A stretch of 64,000 bases of DNA, from assembly GCA_006538405.1 (NCBI GenBank), contig BJKQ01000010.1, positions 620,001-684,000 of the forward strand, read 5' to 3'. Both the position numbers and the translations under genes were made by a program. This stretch comes from Hansfordia pulvinata. Taxonomy: Eukaryota; Ascomycota; Sordariomycetes; Xylariales. The notes under the pieces are model-generated. The model searched no databases. It had not been told where the DNA came from and saw only the letters and a program-made list of their open reading frames with translations. Shown one piece after another: positions 1 to 11,043 of this stretch (position 1 is its first letter; every line of letters begins with the position of its first letter).

Positions 1-725
1 TATCCATCGAAAAGAAAGCGGTCTGACTCTCTTCTGATTGCAAGATGGTGGAGAGGCCGCAATTCGCATGGATACGTCGACGAGTCCAGGTAAATGGTAA
101 AGTCTTCGAGACCGACCTCGGTATCTTCACCATGATCTAACTGGTCCTGTAAGTGAGGAAACCGGTGGAGTATGTCGTGTAACGCATCCCATTCGCCCCA
201 TTCAGTTGGCTCTCGAAACATGTCATGCTGGTCTGCGTCTTCGCTGTGCTTAGCGAATAGAGATCTTGGCTCGACCAGAGTGCTTTGTGGAAGTTGGACC
301 TGGATGTTTGTTGGCTTATGACCATATACCACAGGCCCGGGCTCGTCGAAGATATCTTTCAGCCGGGGCTCGTCGGGATCATCCTGGACCAGTCTGCCGA
401 TGAGTTCCTCTGTGTCCGCTTCTTGCACCGTCTCTGTCGAGTCGGACACAGACTCGGCTTGGATGGTCTCTGTCGATTCGGACCGCGACCCGACGAGCTC
501 ATCTTGCTGATTACTCTCTGTGATACCTGGCGCGCTGAGGCCGGGCGCGTTGATGGCTCCGGCTCCGGCCTCGGCTTGCAACTCGGACTCATCCGCCTCA
601 GACTCGTCAGATGAGATGACCAGAACCTCGGGGTAGTCGAAGACGTCGCCATCCTCAATGGGGACTATGATGGATCTTCTTCTGCTTCGATCGTCGGAGC
701 CTACTATCACACCTTCCACCTCCAT
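1..725 (-). CDS. Partial acidic Ser/Glu-rich hypothetical protein, 5' end only
   Basis: On the minus strand a reading frame of 241 codons stays open from an ATG at 725 to the window edge, where it is cut off, so the C-terminus is missing. The next in-frame stop upstream of the ATG is about 50 bases away and no other ATG lies between. The protein opens with a short hydrophobic-plus-basic stretch (SDDRSRRRSIIVPIEDGD), followed by an acidic Ser/Glu/Asp region with a near-duplicated SESTETIQ / SDSTETVQ motif, then a more folded-looking part with aromatic and His residues (WGEWDALHDILHRFPHLQ). No family is recognised. Codon use and the absence of stops over 725 bases support a real gene, but an upstream exon is possible. 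The function is unknown. Confidence 0.6.
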   Translation of the reverse strand, partial: MEVEGVIVGSDDRSRRRSIIVPIEDGDVFDYPEVLVISSDESEADESELQAEAGAGAINAPGLSAPGITESNQQDELVGSRSESTETIQAESVSDSTETVQEADTEELIGRLVQDDPDEPRLKDIFDEPGPVVYGHKPTNIQVQLPQSTLVEPRSLFAKHSEDADQHDMFREPTEWGEWDALHDILHRFPHLQDQLDHGEDTEVGLEDFTIYLDSSTYPCELRPLHHLAIRRESDRFLFDG

Positions 726-1858
726 GCTAATGCCCTGGGCGAGCAGGCTGGTCAATACTGACCAGGCCTTAGCTCAAACTTATGCGAGATCCATACAGTA
801 GCTGTACACATCTGGCTAGGTGAGAATGCGTCGCAGGTTTCCAAGGAAGAATAACTTACGTAAAGGGAGGGCAAGAGAACGGTTCAAGGCGGAGGGCTGT
901 ATTTCGCGGGGAGAGTGGCAGGTCAGACAGGGCGTGAGGTACAGCAGAAGAGTCGCGGCGGCGTCTTTGAGAGTTGATAGGCCGGTGATGCATGAATGAT
1001 ATTGGTCAGATAATGGTGAAGCCCAGTTGAATCCACGTGTAAGGGGATGTGTGATGGCATGTGCGATGGGGGAGGGATTAGGTGTGGTTGGCCTACCAAA
1101 CGGCCGGCTCGAGAGGCACTAGGCGGGTTGGCAAAAAGTGTCCAAAAGAATGCCAACAGTCGACTCCAAAAGAAGAGAGAAAGGGAAAGGCAGATAATGT
1201 CTGTGCCGGGAGACCGGCGTACACATGAGGCGGCTGGAGGGAAAGAACGCCGGGACGCCTAAGTGTTGGGTGATAGTAAGTGAAGGGTGGCAGCTATGTA
1301 AACGAGCGCGCGTGAGGCGGCCTTCGCGCTGGTGCGGTTGGCGATAATCATCACAATGCAGGGCAGAGAAATGCGGCGGCCAATGGCAGCGGTCTTTGCA
1401 GAGAGAAAAATTGGGTCTCGGGCCTCGTAGGGGCTCGTAGGGGCGCCGGGCTCGAAGCTGGAGCCCTGGAGCGCAGGGTCCCAGCACTGCGCAGGCTTAC
1501 AACGCCCTGTATTGTTGGTCCCTGGCGCTGTGTTCAGGGGGTACCGCTACCTCTTGAGGCAGTGTCCTTTGTATGGATGGATACATCCATGGATGTAACT
1601 CGGCGGCTCTCCAAGCTCTAGTTGTTCCTCTCTCTCTCTATCATTCCAAGAAGGGTTCTTCTTATAGGTACCAGGCAGGTAAAGTAGGTGGCGACGTGTC
1701 TGCTTTCCATTTCCGCGTCAAGTCGTTCAAATGGATATCTCTTCTAGCAACATGGATCTATCCCAGGCGGCCGTGGGCCACCCCGAAACAGCCTCAACCC
1801 CTGCTGCCAATGAAGCAGCACCCTGGCCGGTCGTCACATATGTATTCAACATGCATCT
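726..1858. other. Intergenic region, no gene seen
   Basis: About 1.1 kb between two minus-strand genes. Short frames exist on both strands but none has protein-like composition or splice support. It should hold the promoter of the left-edge gene (just right of 725) and the 3' untranslated region of the PPR-like gene. A tandem TGGATGGATACATCCATGGA-like segment near 1572-1594 is partly palindromic. Confidence 0.4.
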
Positions 1859-4492
1859 CTAGCTCTCTTCGGTTTCCACGTCCCCATCTCCAGCCGCCGC
1901 CGCCGCCGCCGCCTTCTTCGCCCACGCCTCTCTCGACCGCCGCTGCCGAAACCTCGCCCGCAGCATGTCCGACCGCCCCTCGCGGTCCGCGGCGACGTAG
2001 GCCTCAAGGTCCTCGGCCGAGGGCACGGCCCAGCCGTCCAAGTCCAGCTTGGACACCCGCTGCTCGGTGGCCTCCTGCAGCTCCGGGTCCATGTTCGGCA
2101 GCGCGAACGCGTGGAAGACGCACATCGTCTTGGCCATCAGCGCCGGGCCGCGGTTCCCCAGCCGCGCCCCCGCCCTCTCCAGGCCCCCGCGGCTCTCCAG
2201 GATCCAGACGAACAGGTCCGCCATGGCCTCCGGGTCCTCGAGGAACGCGAGCGCCCGCATGAGCGCGTGCAGGTGGCTTGCGTCGAGCGTGTCGCCCGGG
2301 AACAGGAGCTCGTGGGAGTGGCTCTGCCCGCGGTCGTCGTGCGGGCGGCCGCGCGACCTGCGCACCCTGGCGAGGAAGCTCTTCAGGATCCCCAGAACTT
2401 CGGCGCGGAAAGGCACCAGCGAGCCCGGCCCCTCCGCTAGCTCGGCCCTCCCGTGCGCCTCCGACTGCGCCAGCTTGAGGCGCGACACGGCCGCCTTCTC
2501 GATGACGCGGCAGAAATACTGTATGAGCAGAGGGCCCACCCCGCTTGCGCCCTGGGCGCGGCGCAGCACGTCAACGGCCATGGCCACCAGCCTGTCGTCG
2601 TTGCCGGTCCGCGTGCTGTTCACGACAGCCACGTGCTGTCGGGCCAAGGCGCGCATGATGTGGCGCCACGGCGGCCGGAACGTGGATGCCTCGGTGGTGT
2701 TGGCCGTGAGCCTGGCCTTGGTCAGCTTGTAGGCGTGGTGGATCAGCTCCAGTCGGCTCGGCTCGATGGGCTCGTTGTTCTGGCGCATGGGCTGCAGCCG
2801 GCACAGAAGCTCTATATAGCTGTCAAACTGCATGAGGGTCAGGCGGCGCGCTACGCGATACCCCACCTCCCCGGACCCTGGCTCCAGATGGCTCGTCTCG
2901 ATGCCGGCGTCGCGCAGGAAGCGGAGCCCGCTCTCGACGGATTTGGCATTGCGGACCAGGTTGTGCAGCAGCGGGCCTTCTGGCCGGATGCCCTGACTTC
3001 TCATGTGGCTGTACAGCTCGGCCGGGGTTGGGGGCGCCTGGCGAGCGAGCTCAAACTCGCTGTAGTTCCCCTCCGGCACGGGCCACGTCTCTTTCGAGTC
3101 TCCTGGCAGGGCGCTGGACCTCCCGTCCACGTTTGCGGCCATGAGCTTGGCGAACATCTCGGCATAGACGGCGCAAATGTTCTTTGCATCCCGGGCGGCG
3201 TCGTGGGTGTCATGCTGCAAGAAGACGCTGAATTCGCGCCAGGCCTCGTGTGCATTGCGTGTGGCCCTGACAGTCGCGGCGGAGGTGGCGTAAAAGTCGT
3301 CCTCTTCCGTTCTACCCTTCTTTGGTGGAAGGTCTCGCGTCTGAATGGTGGGCGTATGCCTGGTCGTGCCACCGAGCGTGTCCAGGCTGCTGTCGTACAG
3401 GTCGGCGACATACCCTGCACGCGCCATCAACGTCCCGGCTTGGACACTGCGCGAGTGGTCATCCTCGGGGGCTCTTTTGGCGTCGTCGCCATCGAAGTCG
3501 AGACGGAAAGGCGGCCACGTCTTGGCTTGTCTCTGCACGACGAGCTTCTCCTCGCCAGACTTCTCTAGGCCGATCATGACTCTGCGAATCGCGCGATAGC
3601 TCTCCTTGTTGATGATGAGCGGCCTCTCAAGAGACTCGGACATGGAGAGCAGTATCTTCTGAGCGCGCCAGTTGAACTCCCGGTTCCTGAAGGGGGCGCT
3701 GCCGGCGTGCCTCTCCAACTCCACCAGAGCGGTATTGAACAGCGCGCATTGGTCCGCATACCCCTTCATCGCGGGCGGCGTGTTGCGGATGTAGCTGGCG
3801 GCGACGTGGGCGACCGACACAAGGGACGGCGGCGACAGCAAGCGGACGTGGTTGATGATGCGCCGAAGGAAGAGCAGAAAGTGGTCCATCTCCATGGACC
3901 TGGGGGGCTCAGGAACCGCGGGGCCGCGGGGCTGCACACCACAATGGTGCTTCTCGACATACGATATGATGGCGGCGATGGAGGATGGGCTGCGGAAGTG
4001 CTCTTCGGCCCTGACGAGCAGGAGCAGCAGGAACAGGGGATGTGCCTGGCCCGAGGAGACAAGCCTCTCGGCGCGCTCGTCGCCGTTTGGCGCAGACAAG
4101 ATCCAGACCCAATGGTCGAGCTGGGACTGCGACCAGCCCGCTGCCGCCAGGCCCTGCATTCTGTCAAGCCATTCGGTAGAGTCCCCGGGCCCCAGGGCGG
4201 CGAGAATGTCGCGCTCGTCAGGCCTGTTCTGCTGGCGCATCAAGGCCTGCAGCGTCATCAGAGGCAGACGTTCGGTCCTTTGGTGAGCGGCGAACTCGAA
4301 CAGGGGCCTCCAGCGGTGCTCGTTCTGGCCCCCATTCTGTAACCTGAGCCGATGCGCCAGTAGACGGCTGGGCGAGAGGTGCTTTGGCGTCCTGGGGAAA
4401 CGCTGGTGTCTTGCGCCGACCAAGCGCGAAATTGGGCCCCTGGACCAGAAGGAGTTGGCAGCACTGATCGTGGGCGCCTTGGCTTGTGACAT
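1859..4492 (-). CDS. Putative mitochondrial PPR-like protein, 877 aa
   Basis: One uninterrupted frame of 877 codons starts at the ATG at 4492. The first 55 residues are rich in Arg/Ser with almost no acids (MSQAKAPTISAANSFWSRGP onward), which fits a mitochondrial presequence. The body is alpha-helical, with loosely repeated 35-residue units such as AELYSHMRSQGIRPEGPLLH and SHLHALMRALAFLEDPEAMA. These resemble degenerate pentatricopeptide repeats of fungal organelle RNA-binding proteins. The tail is Ala/Arg-rich and acidic at the end. PPR proteins of this kind usually act in mitochondrial mRNA stability or translation; that role is inferred from family resemblance only and no yeast orthologue is named. 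The gene is divergent from a second likely mitochondrial protein at 5221, with about 730 bp between them, so shared control is possible. Confidence 0.62.
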   Translation of the reverse strand: MSQAKAPTISAANSFWSRGPISRLVGARHQRFPRTPKHLSPSRLLAHRLRLQNGGQNEHRWRPLFEFAAHQRTERLPLMTLQALMRQQNRPDERDILAALGPGDSTEWLDRMQGLAAAGWSQSQLDHWVWILSAPNGDERAERLVSSGQAHPLFLLLLLVRAEEHFRSPSSIAAIISYVEKHHCGVQPRGPAVPEPPRSMEMDHFLLFLRRIINHVRLLSPPSLVSVAHVAASYIRNTPPAMKGYADQCALFNTALVELERHAGSAPFRNREFNWRAQKILLSMSESLERPLIINKESYRAIRRVMIGLEKSGEEKLVVQRQAKTWPPFRLDFDGDDAKRAPEDDHSRSVQAGTLMARAGYVADLYDSSLDTLGGTTRHTPTIQTRDLPPKKGRTEEDDFYATSAATVRATRNAHEAWREFSVFLQHDTHDAARDAKNICAVYAEMFAKLMAANVDGRSSALPGDSKETWPVPEGNYSEFELARQAPPTPAELYSHMRSQGIRPEGPLLHNLVRNAKSVESGLRFLRDAGIETSHLEPGSGEVGYRVARRLTLMQFDSYIELLCRLQPMRQNNEPIEPSRLELIHHAYKLTKARLTANTTEASTFRPPWRHIMRALARQHVAVVNSTRTGNDDRLVAMAVDVLRRAQGASGVGPLLIQYFCRVIEKAAVSRLKLAQSEAHGRAELAEGPGSLVPFRAEVLGILKSFLARVRRSRGRPHDDRGQSHSHELLFPGDTLDASHLHALMRALAFLEDPEAMADLFVWILESRGGLERAGARLGNRGPALMAKTMCVFHAFALPNMDPELQEATEQRVSKLDLDGWAVPSAEDLEAYVAADREGRSDMLRARFRQRRSREAWAKKAAAAAAAGDGDVETEES

Positions 4493-5220
4493 GGCGGCGT
4501 CTCAGCCCGTCATGGCCAGCCAAAGAGCGACGCGCCAGTTAGATCTTGCTGCTAGGTACGACTAACCATGCAAAAGGGCGGCCTTGAAACTGGAGATCAA
4601 GCAAGGACAATGGCGGCTGTGTGCCGAGGGCCTGACGGGCGTGCGAGCAGCTCTGAAGGGATGACAAGTGATTGAGGCGCTCTGGGTTGCAGTGAGACGT
4701 ATGGTAGTAGCAGGGAAGGCCGAGTGACGTTGGGTCGCTGTATCAGTGGGCAACGCGGTGCTGTAATGAAGACGCGACAGCGAGATGGAGGATGGTCGTT
4801 ACCTTATCCACTGGCCCGACTGGGCGTGATGCAGGGAAAAGGAAATGAATACAGTGATGCTAGCGGGTTGGTGCCATAGCCGCCTAAATCCACTGTACCA
4901 AGGTCGACGTCACGTCGCATTGCGCGCTTATCGATAGAAGCTTTACGCACATGCACCACTGCCTCCAACATTCATTACCAACACGCAATCTCTCACCACC
5001 TCACCCAACGACGCCACTCCTAACGACGCCTTCACCTCCGGGCAGCCCGTAGTGTCATATCCCCTCCTCCCGCCCTTGACGCCGACCTGCCCACGGTAAC
5101 ACCACATCGCCGAGAACGCACTCCTCCCGACTCGATTCGACCTGCCAGCCAGGCCTCAAATGGCCCCCCGATGCGCATGATGTCCGCCCCCTGCAGAGGG
5201 TCACCGGCCCTCTGATCAGC
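4493..5220. promoter_or_regulatory. Divergent intergenic region between two mitochondrial-type genes
   Basis: A 728-bp segment separates the start of the PPR-like gene (minus) and the DUF155 gene (plus). It contains no credible gene and must carry both promoters. The right part (4950-5080) is C/T- and CACC-rich, as is common just upstream of fungal start codons. No specific factor site can be assigned. Confidence 0.45.
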
Positions 5221-6636
5221 ATGCACGTCCGGGGACTCCACACCCGGACCCTCACCGCCCGTCCCCGCCGGTGCTTCCACCAGACCGCCCTCGCCGCGTA
5301 CCCCAGGAAACGCAGCTTCTTCACCTCCAACCAGCTGTGGGGCGCAGCCCAGGCCGGCGGCGACGGCGACGGCGACGGCGACGGCCGCGATACCGGCACC
5401 GGCAATACCGGCAGCCTCACGGCGGACGCCGGCGGCGACTCGCAGGTCTTCGACGGCCCCGTGCAGCCCCCCCATCCCCATCCCCAGACACCGGCGCCAG
5501 CGCCATCGCGGCCCGCGGCCCTGGCCCCCAAGCGCAAGCCGGTGCGGGCCACGGCCGCCTCCAAGGCGGCGCGGCTGAGCAAGATGCACAAGCAACCCAA
5601 GCGGCCGGCAGCGCCCAACGCGCCCGATGACGACGGCGGCGGCGTCGGCGGCGCCATGTCCCCGGGCGGCGTCGGCGGCGGCAGCGGCGGCGGTATCGTC
5701 CCCCGCGGCAAGACCGACTACCGCCGGACCATCTACGCGCAGTGCGTGGCGCGCGAGTTCGACATGGAGAGCGCGCGCGACATACTCAGCGCCGTCGGCT
5801 TCGAGATCGACCCGGACGGGACGGGGGTGGACCAGCTGTCGGTGCTGCACGCGCGGTCGATCAACGACGGCGACGTCTTCGTGTTCCCCTCGGGCACCAT
5901 CGTGTCGTGGTCGGTGCCCTTCGACGGCCTGCACAAGCTGGCGACCAAGACCCTGCGGGACGCCGCCGTGTCGCCCCACCACCTCGACAGCCAGGAGATC
6001 GAGGAGCTCGAGTTCGCCGTCGACGCGGACCGCGACACGAGCTTCCTCAAGGGCGACGTCATCGTGCTGGGCACCCACAGCGGCAGCAACGCCCCGCTCG
6101 ACGTCACCATGGCCAAGGTCGCCTTCTCCAGCGGCCTGGCCCGCAGCCCCAAGCTGGCCGTGCTCGAGGCCAACCTGATCGACTACTTCCAGGCGCACAA
6201 GGACCTCGACGAGCAGCTCGAGAAGGGCCGGTACGCCAAGCTGTCGTCGCGCGTCGTCCTCAAGCGCACCAGCGAGCTGCTGAGCATCCGCTCCCAGCTC
6301 AACCACTACTCCGACATCACCGACCAGCTGCCCGACATCTTCTGGGACTCCGAGTCCTCCCTCGAGGAGTACTACAGCCAGATCAGCAACGCCTTCGACG
6401 TCCGCCAGCGCATCAGCATGCTCAACCGCAACATCGACTACGCCCACGAGAACGTCAGCGTCCTGCGCGAGATGACCAGCGAGCAGCACGGCACCCGCCT
6501 CGAGTGGATCATCATCCTGCTCATCAGCGTCGAGGTCCTCTTCGAGCTGAGGAGGGTCTACAAGGAGGAGTGGGGCGACCGGGCCGCGGACCACCACCAG
6601 CATCACCCGCCGCCGCCACAGGAGGCGAGAGCTTGA
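5221..6636 (+). CDS. MRX10: Mitochondrial DUF155 protein, RMND1/Mrx10-like, 471 aa
   Basis: A single exon of 471 codons. The N-terminus (MHVRGLHTRTLTARPRRCFH) is Arg-rich, hydroxylated and acid-free, a typical mitochondrial presequence. A low-complexity Gly/Asp/Pro linker follows. From about residue 165 to 400 lies the DUF155 (RMND1/Sif2-Sif3) domain, with its characteristic block GDVFVFPSGTIVSWSVPF and the helical segment QLPDIFWDSESSLEEYYSQI. One hydrophobic segment near the C-terminus (WIIILLISVEVLFEL, about 428-442) can anchor it in the inner membrane, as in human RMND1 and yeast Mrx10, which support mitochondrial translation. Yeast Rmd1 and Rmd8 share the domain, but the presequence favours the Mrx10 type; that choice is an inference. 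The start used is the first ATG that includes the whole presequence. Confidence 0.8.
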   Translation: MHVRGLHTRTLTARPRRCFHQTALAAYPRKRSFFTSNQLWGAAQAGGDGDGDGDGRDTGTGNTGSLTADAGGDSQVFDGPVQPPHPHPQTPAPAPSRPAALAPKRKPVRATAASKAARLSKMHKQPKRPAAPNAPDDDGGGVGGAMSPGGVGGGSGGGIVPRGKTDYRRTIYAQCVAREFDMESARDILSAVGFEIDPDGTGVDQLSVLHARSINDGDVFVFPSGTIVSWSVPFDGLHKLATKTLRDAAVSPHHLDSQEIEELEFAVDADRDTSFLKGDVIVLGTHSGSNAPLDVTMAKVAFSSGLARSPKLAVLEANLIDYFQAHKDLDEQLEKGRYAKLSSRVVLKRTSELLSIRSQLNHYSDITDQLPDIFWDSESSLEEYYSQISNAFDVRQRISMLNRNIDYAHENVSVLREMTSEQHGTRLEWIIILLISVEVLFELRRVYKEEWGDRAADHHQHHPPPPQEARA

Positions 6637-6938
6637 TGCCCGCGGTGCCCAGTATATAACGATGATAATGATACCCTACTCAAAGAAGCCAGTTTATTCG
6701 CAAGTTGCAGCTAAGCTAGACGGTCGTTTCTGTCCCCTGTTGGTGGGCCTCGAGTTGCTACATGGTTGCGTGCTCCTTTCATCTGCTTCTGATGGCGCTC
6801 AAATACAGTGAGTGATGTGCTGCCTCGACTTCTGCTGGCCAATCCATACCACCAAGTTCCTCTCAGCCTCGTTAGGACTCTTGGCTGCGAGCAAGGTCGC
6901 CGTGCCGCACGAGTGCAGCTCGGCGATCAGCCTGATCC
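6637..6938. other. Short convergent intergenic region
   Basis: A 302-bp segment between the 3' ends of the DUF155 gene (plus) and the MYND gene (minus). It is less GC-rich than its neighbours and holds likely 3' untranslated sequence for both. No gene is seen. Confidence 0.4.
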
Positions 6939-9900
6939 TCAGTCAAAGCCATACGCCCCTATTCCACTTCCGCCATGGTCTTTCAAAAGGGCAGTATCTC
7001 CTATTTGCTTCCTAATAATTACCCATGCCCAGACGCCCGCCAGCCGGCCCCCTCGGTCAGTACCGCGGGTCATACGGCCCCGGGACGACCGGGCAGGGAC
7101 ACATCCTGGGCCCTTGGCCTCCGCCGCCGCCGCCGCCGCCGCTGCTGCTGCCGTTGACGTCGCGGGCCCGAGGGTCCGCTTGGCGGCCCACCGGCGCCAG
7201 TACGCCTCGAAGCCCTCGCGGCTCAGGATGGGGTCGAACTGCTCGGCGAAGGACGCGCGCGTCGCGTTCTGCAGGGCCGCCGGGACCGCCGCCAGCCCTC
7301 CCGGGAACTGCGCGCGCAGCCGCTCTGTTACGTAGTCGCTCATCGCGGCCACGTGGGCTGGATGGATGTAGCCTCCTAAAGGTGTGTCAGCATTTGACGG
7401 ATGACAGCTCATTGTGAGGTAGAGGAGGGCAAGGGAAGGGGATCGGAGCAGAAACGATCAAGGAAAGGGAACTGATCTGGCCTCTATGGATTCAGGGGCC
7501 CGCCATGTGATCAGATGGAATTCGTAAAGCTTCGACTCACCGTCTGAGCGCATGTATATCAGCGAGCCGTACAGGAACATGATGAAGATGGGGTCCTCAG
7601 GCTTGCCGCCGCCGCCGCCGTGGCCGTGGCCGTGGCCGTGACTGTGGTGATGGCCGTGGCTCTGGTTGTGGTTGTGGCCGTTCGCTAGGCCCTGACTTCT
7701 CTTGTTCTGCTTGCGGGCCTTCTTGAGCTGGCGCTTGCTGACGGGACCCCGCCCGCGCTTGAGCTCGCAGCGAGGTTGGCTTCCACCTCGAGGCCGCAGG
7801 TGCACGCGCCTCCGCCGCTGCACCCCACGTCCGCGTCCGCGGGGATCATGGCCGCCCACAGCATGATGTTGATGCCGTCGGGCGCCGCGTCGCGCCAGCC
7901 CCGGGCCACGCCGGCCAGGTCCGTGTTGGTCGGGCTCTCCTGCACCATCCACTGCAGTCCCAGCTGGGCGGCCACGCGCAGCGGGTAGCGGGCCATGTTG
8001 GGCCCCAGCCGGCCCCAGCCTGGGGACACGGCCACGTACTCGAGCGAGGGCAGCGACAGGCGGGGCGGCTTGGGGTGCAGGCGGGCCAGGCTCTCTTCCT
8101 CCGCCGTCCTGCCGGTGGCCGTGAGCCGAAGCTTCTCGCCGAGCGGCATCAGGGTCAGCGTCCCGTCGCGCTGCTGTTGCAGCTTGTGTTGCTGCCTCTC
8201 TCGCTCCTTGGTCGCCCTGAGACGAGCCAGTTTCATCTCGATTTGGACCCCGGCGAGAGCTGGGCTGTGGGGTAGTTGCCGGGGCCGGTGAATATGAGGC
8301 GCTGGTGCGTGATCCCGGGCTCCTCGAAGCGCGACGCCACGGTGGACAGGTGCGGGTGGACGTCATCCCGGGTGGATGCGCACCACGTGTCTACGTGGAC
8401 TGCGGCGAAACGGCGCGCCAGGAACTCGAAGCGGTCCGCGTCCGCGCGGCAGCTAACTTTGACCGCGAGCCAGTATTGGCCGTTGGTGGCGGTGGCGGTG
8501 TTGGTGTTGCTCCTGCTGGCGGTGGTGACTTTCTCACTGCTGACGTTTACGCTTCTCTCTTTGTTTTTTGTCCCAGCAGCAACACCTTTGGTGTCTTCTG
8601 CCGCTTCCTTTGTTGCTGTCTTCATCGCGGTGCCGACGATAGGCCCCGAAGTCGAAGATTTCGGCTGCTTCTGCGTCGTTGCGCTCAGCTTCTTGTATTC
8701 CTCCTGTTGCTGCACGAGCTCCTTCTTCGACTTGACGACCATGTTGGTGACACGCTCACCGACCATGTTGTTGTTCTTCTTCTTCTTGCTGTCGTTGTCA
8801 ACGTGTGAATGTGACTGTGTGGGCGACGGCGGCGGGGCGGTAGGCGGCTTGTGAGTATTGGCCGCCGCCAAGAACATGTGGAAGAGCCTCTGCTCCTCGG
8901 CCCCGGCGGCGGCGGCGTTGGCCGCGGTGACACTGCGTGGCTGGGGCCTCGAGGCCATCAAGGCCACGGCGTCGCCGGCTTCGTGGAGGACGGGGTTAGC
9001 CTGCCAGCCGCGCCAGAAGGCCAACGAGGCGTGCACGTCGGCCATGGTCACGTCCACGACGTCGAGGGCCACGTCGTCGCCGGCGGGGCTAGCGGTCGCC
9101 GCGCTGAAGGGGCGGCCCGCGACCTCGGGCGACAGCTTAGCGCTGCTGAAAGCTACGAAGATGGCGGCGCCGTGCTGGGCTGGTTTGGGCATGGTCAGTC
9201 GATCTGATCACGACGACTGCGGCCTGAACAGTCTGGGGCATCACTTACTGCGCTGGTGGCCGGTCCTCATGAGAGAGTTGACGCTGAAGTTGATGCGATG
9301 GTCAAGGCAGTGGTGGAGATCCTCGCGCAGACGCTGCGAGTAGAGGGCGATGCCGTGGCTGGGCTGGCCTTTGTTGAGCGGCCTCTTGGGCAGGGTTGGG
9401 TTGACATACATGCACTCGTAGTCGTGGGACGGGTGCGAGGAATCGTTATCGGCGTCTCCCGCGGTCTTGGTCTCTGCCTTGTCCTCGGCTTTCTCGTCTT
9501 TAGGCGTGGCGTTCTTGTCGTCTTTGCCGTGTTCGCACGTGCTGCGTTTCTCCGCCTGGTAGGAGTACAGTCTGATGAGCTGCTCGATCGAGACGCGGAG
9601 GGTTATGTTGTCAGAGGCGTCGACGACGTCGAAGACAGGGGCGCGCTGCTTCTCGGGGTAGACGAGGACGCGGCGCCACTTGGGGACGAAGTCGGCCAGA
9701 GCACCGATCTCCTTGATCTGGGCCGCCATGTCGATCGGGTAAGGCAATTGCTTGACATAGGCAGCCTTGTCGGCGTCCCACTCGGTCAGCTCCTGGTACA
9801 GGTGGCAGATGATTCTGTGGTCTTCCCAGTCGCCCTTCTGACAGGCGCGGGAGCAGTAGCGGGCGCCGGTGCCGTTGCAGCCGTTGCAGACGCCGCTGTC

Positions 9901-10287
9901 GGGGGCGACGGCAACCTTGAAGCAAAGCCCGCACTTCAAGTCGATCAGCGGGTCGGGGCCGGCCAGGTTGCGCCGACGGCCTGTTCCAGCAGCGGGAACA
10001 GACGCTCGAGTCGGAAGACCTCGCCCCAGTTGCAGAACCAGGAGTCGTCGCTGAGGGCGGGTCAGTCTGGAGGACGGTCTTAATGCACATGGATGTCTCT
10101 CTTCCTCCGTCTTTCTCTCCGTCAAGGCGAAAGGCGCCCGGTGTGGGTGACGGGTGGCGGACGACGAGATGATGATAGATGGGACTCACCAGATACTGTT
10201 CTCCTTGTCTTTCGCCTTCTCCTTCTCCTTTTTCTTCCCTTTCTCTTTCTCTGGTTCATTCGCCTTCTCGGCAGGTGGGTCGGCCAT
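6939..10287 (-). CDS. MYND-type zinc-finger protein, multi-exon, three apparent frameshifts
   Basis: Exon 1 runs from the ATG at 10287 to 10190 (MADPPAEKANEPEKEK, Lys/Glu-rich). The donor GTGAGT and a CAG acceptor at 10051-10053 lead to exon 2 (10050-9249). Exon 2 carries a complete MYND finger: C-x2-C-x11-C-x2-C-x6-YC-x3-C-x7-H-x3-C. Further introns lie at 9180-9248 and 7376-7540; both restore phase exactly. Domain order is DDSWFCNWGEVFRLERLFPL, MYND, a Lys-rich linker, an alpha/beta region, a Lys-rich stretch (LKRGRGPVSKRQLKKARKQN) and a His-Gly run at about 7610-7690. MYND fingers usually bind proline-rich partners in transcription or chromatin; the role here is unknown. Three single-base losses are needed to read the gene through: near 9970, in the C run at 8248-8251 and near 7771. 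Either the assembly is wrong at these points or the gene is decaying. The extreme C-terminus after 7100 is uncertain. Confidence 0.68.
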
Positions 10288-11043
10288 GATGGGGGTCAGC
10301 TATGTTGTATCCGACTCGAGTTTGAGTGTGTGCTCGAAACGTGACGCCGGGAGAGAGAGGAAAGGTGGTGCTGGAGATGGGGGTGAGGTGACGAGATGGA
10401 GGAACCCAAGGTGATGGAGAGGAAAGGTCGACTCGGGCTGTTCTGCTGGCCGTTGGCCTTTGACCTGCGCGGCGACGAGATGGCCGCTTGTACAGGAAGA
10501 TGTGCACAAAGGTACCTCGGGAAAAGTCAAGACAGCTTCAGGCGCGCTATTCGGGTGCAACCGTCCACCGTGTTTGAAGAGTACACCCCCCACCGTTGCC
10601 GTGACACTCGCAGACTTCGGCCGGCGGACGGGGGCAGTCTGTCAAGCGCAGTTGCCCAAACATTCACTGATACATGTAACGCACATATGTACCTACATGA
10701 CAGCACCTGGCGTTACGACGTGGACATAGCAGGTGTATGCGTCAAGTGAATAGAACGACGGCCCACCACATGCCATAGCGATGCCTGTCGTTCCGTTTTC
10801 TTTCTCGTTCACGTAGCTCGTGGTTTGCTGGGAACTTGCATCGAACTAGGGGTACACTTGGCTCTTGATGATTAAAGCTGTAATTTTTCTCTTTAACAGT
10901 GGATAAGGTTGTACTGCTGCTGGAGACAACTGGTACTCATCCTACAACTAATTCTAACAGGGCGTCTATGATTTCTACCGCTCCGTGAGTACTGTACTTC
11001 TACGCACCTTAGGTAGGTACGGAATGGAAATACCCAGGTATGC
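10288..11043. other. Intergenic region, promoter of the MYND gene
   Basis: About 750 bp between the MYND start and the 3' end of the kinase-like gene, both on the minus strand. It includes a moderately AT-rich tract (10800-10960) and a TTAGGTAGGTAC word near 11009. No gene is seen. Confidence 0.4.

Noticed and set aside
5032..6606. A 524-codon minus-strand frame opposite the DUF155 gene.
   Set aside because: Val/Leu/Gly-rich antisense shadow of a GC-rich coding exon; the plus strand encodes the conserved domain.
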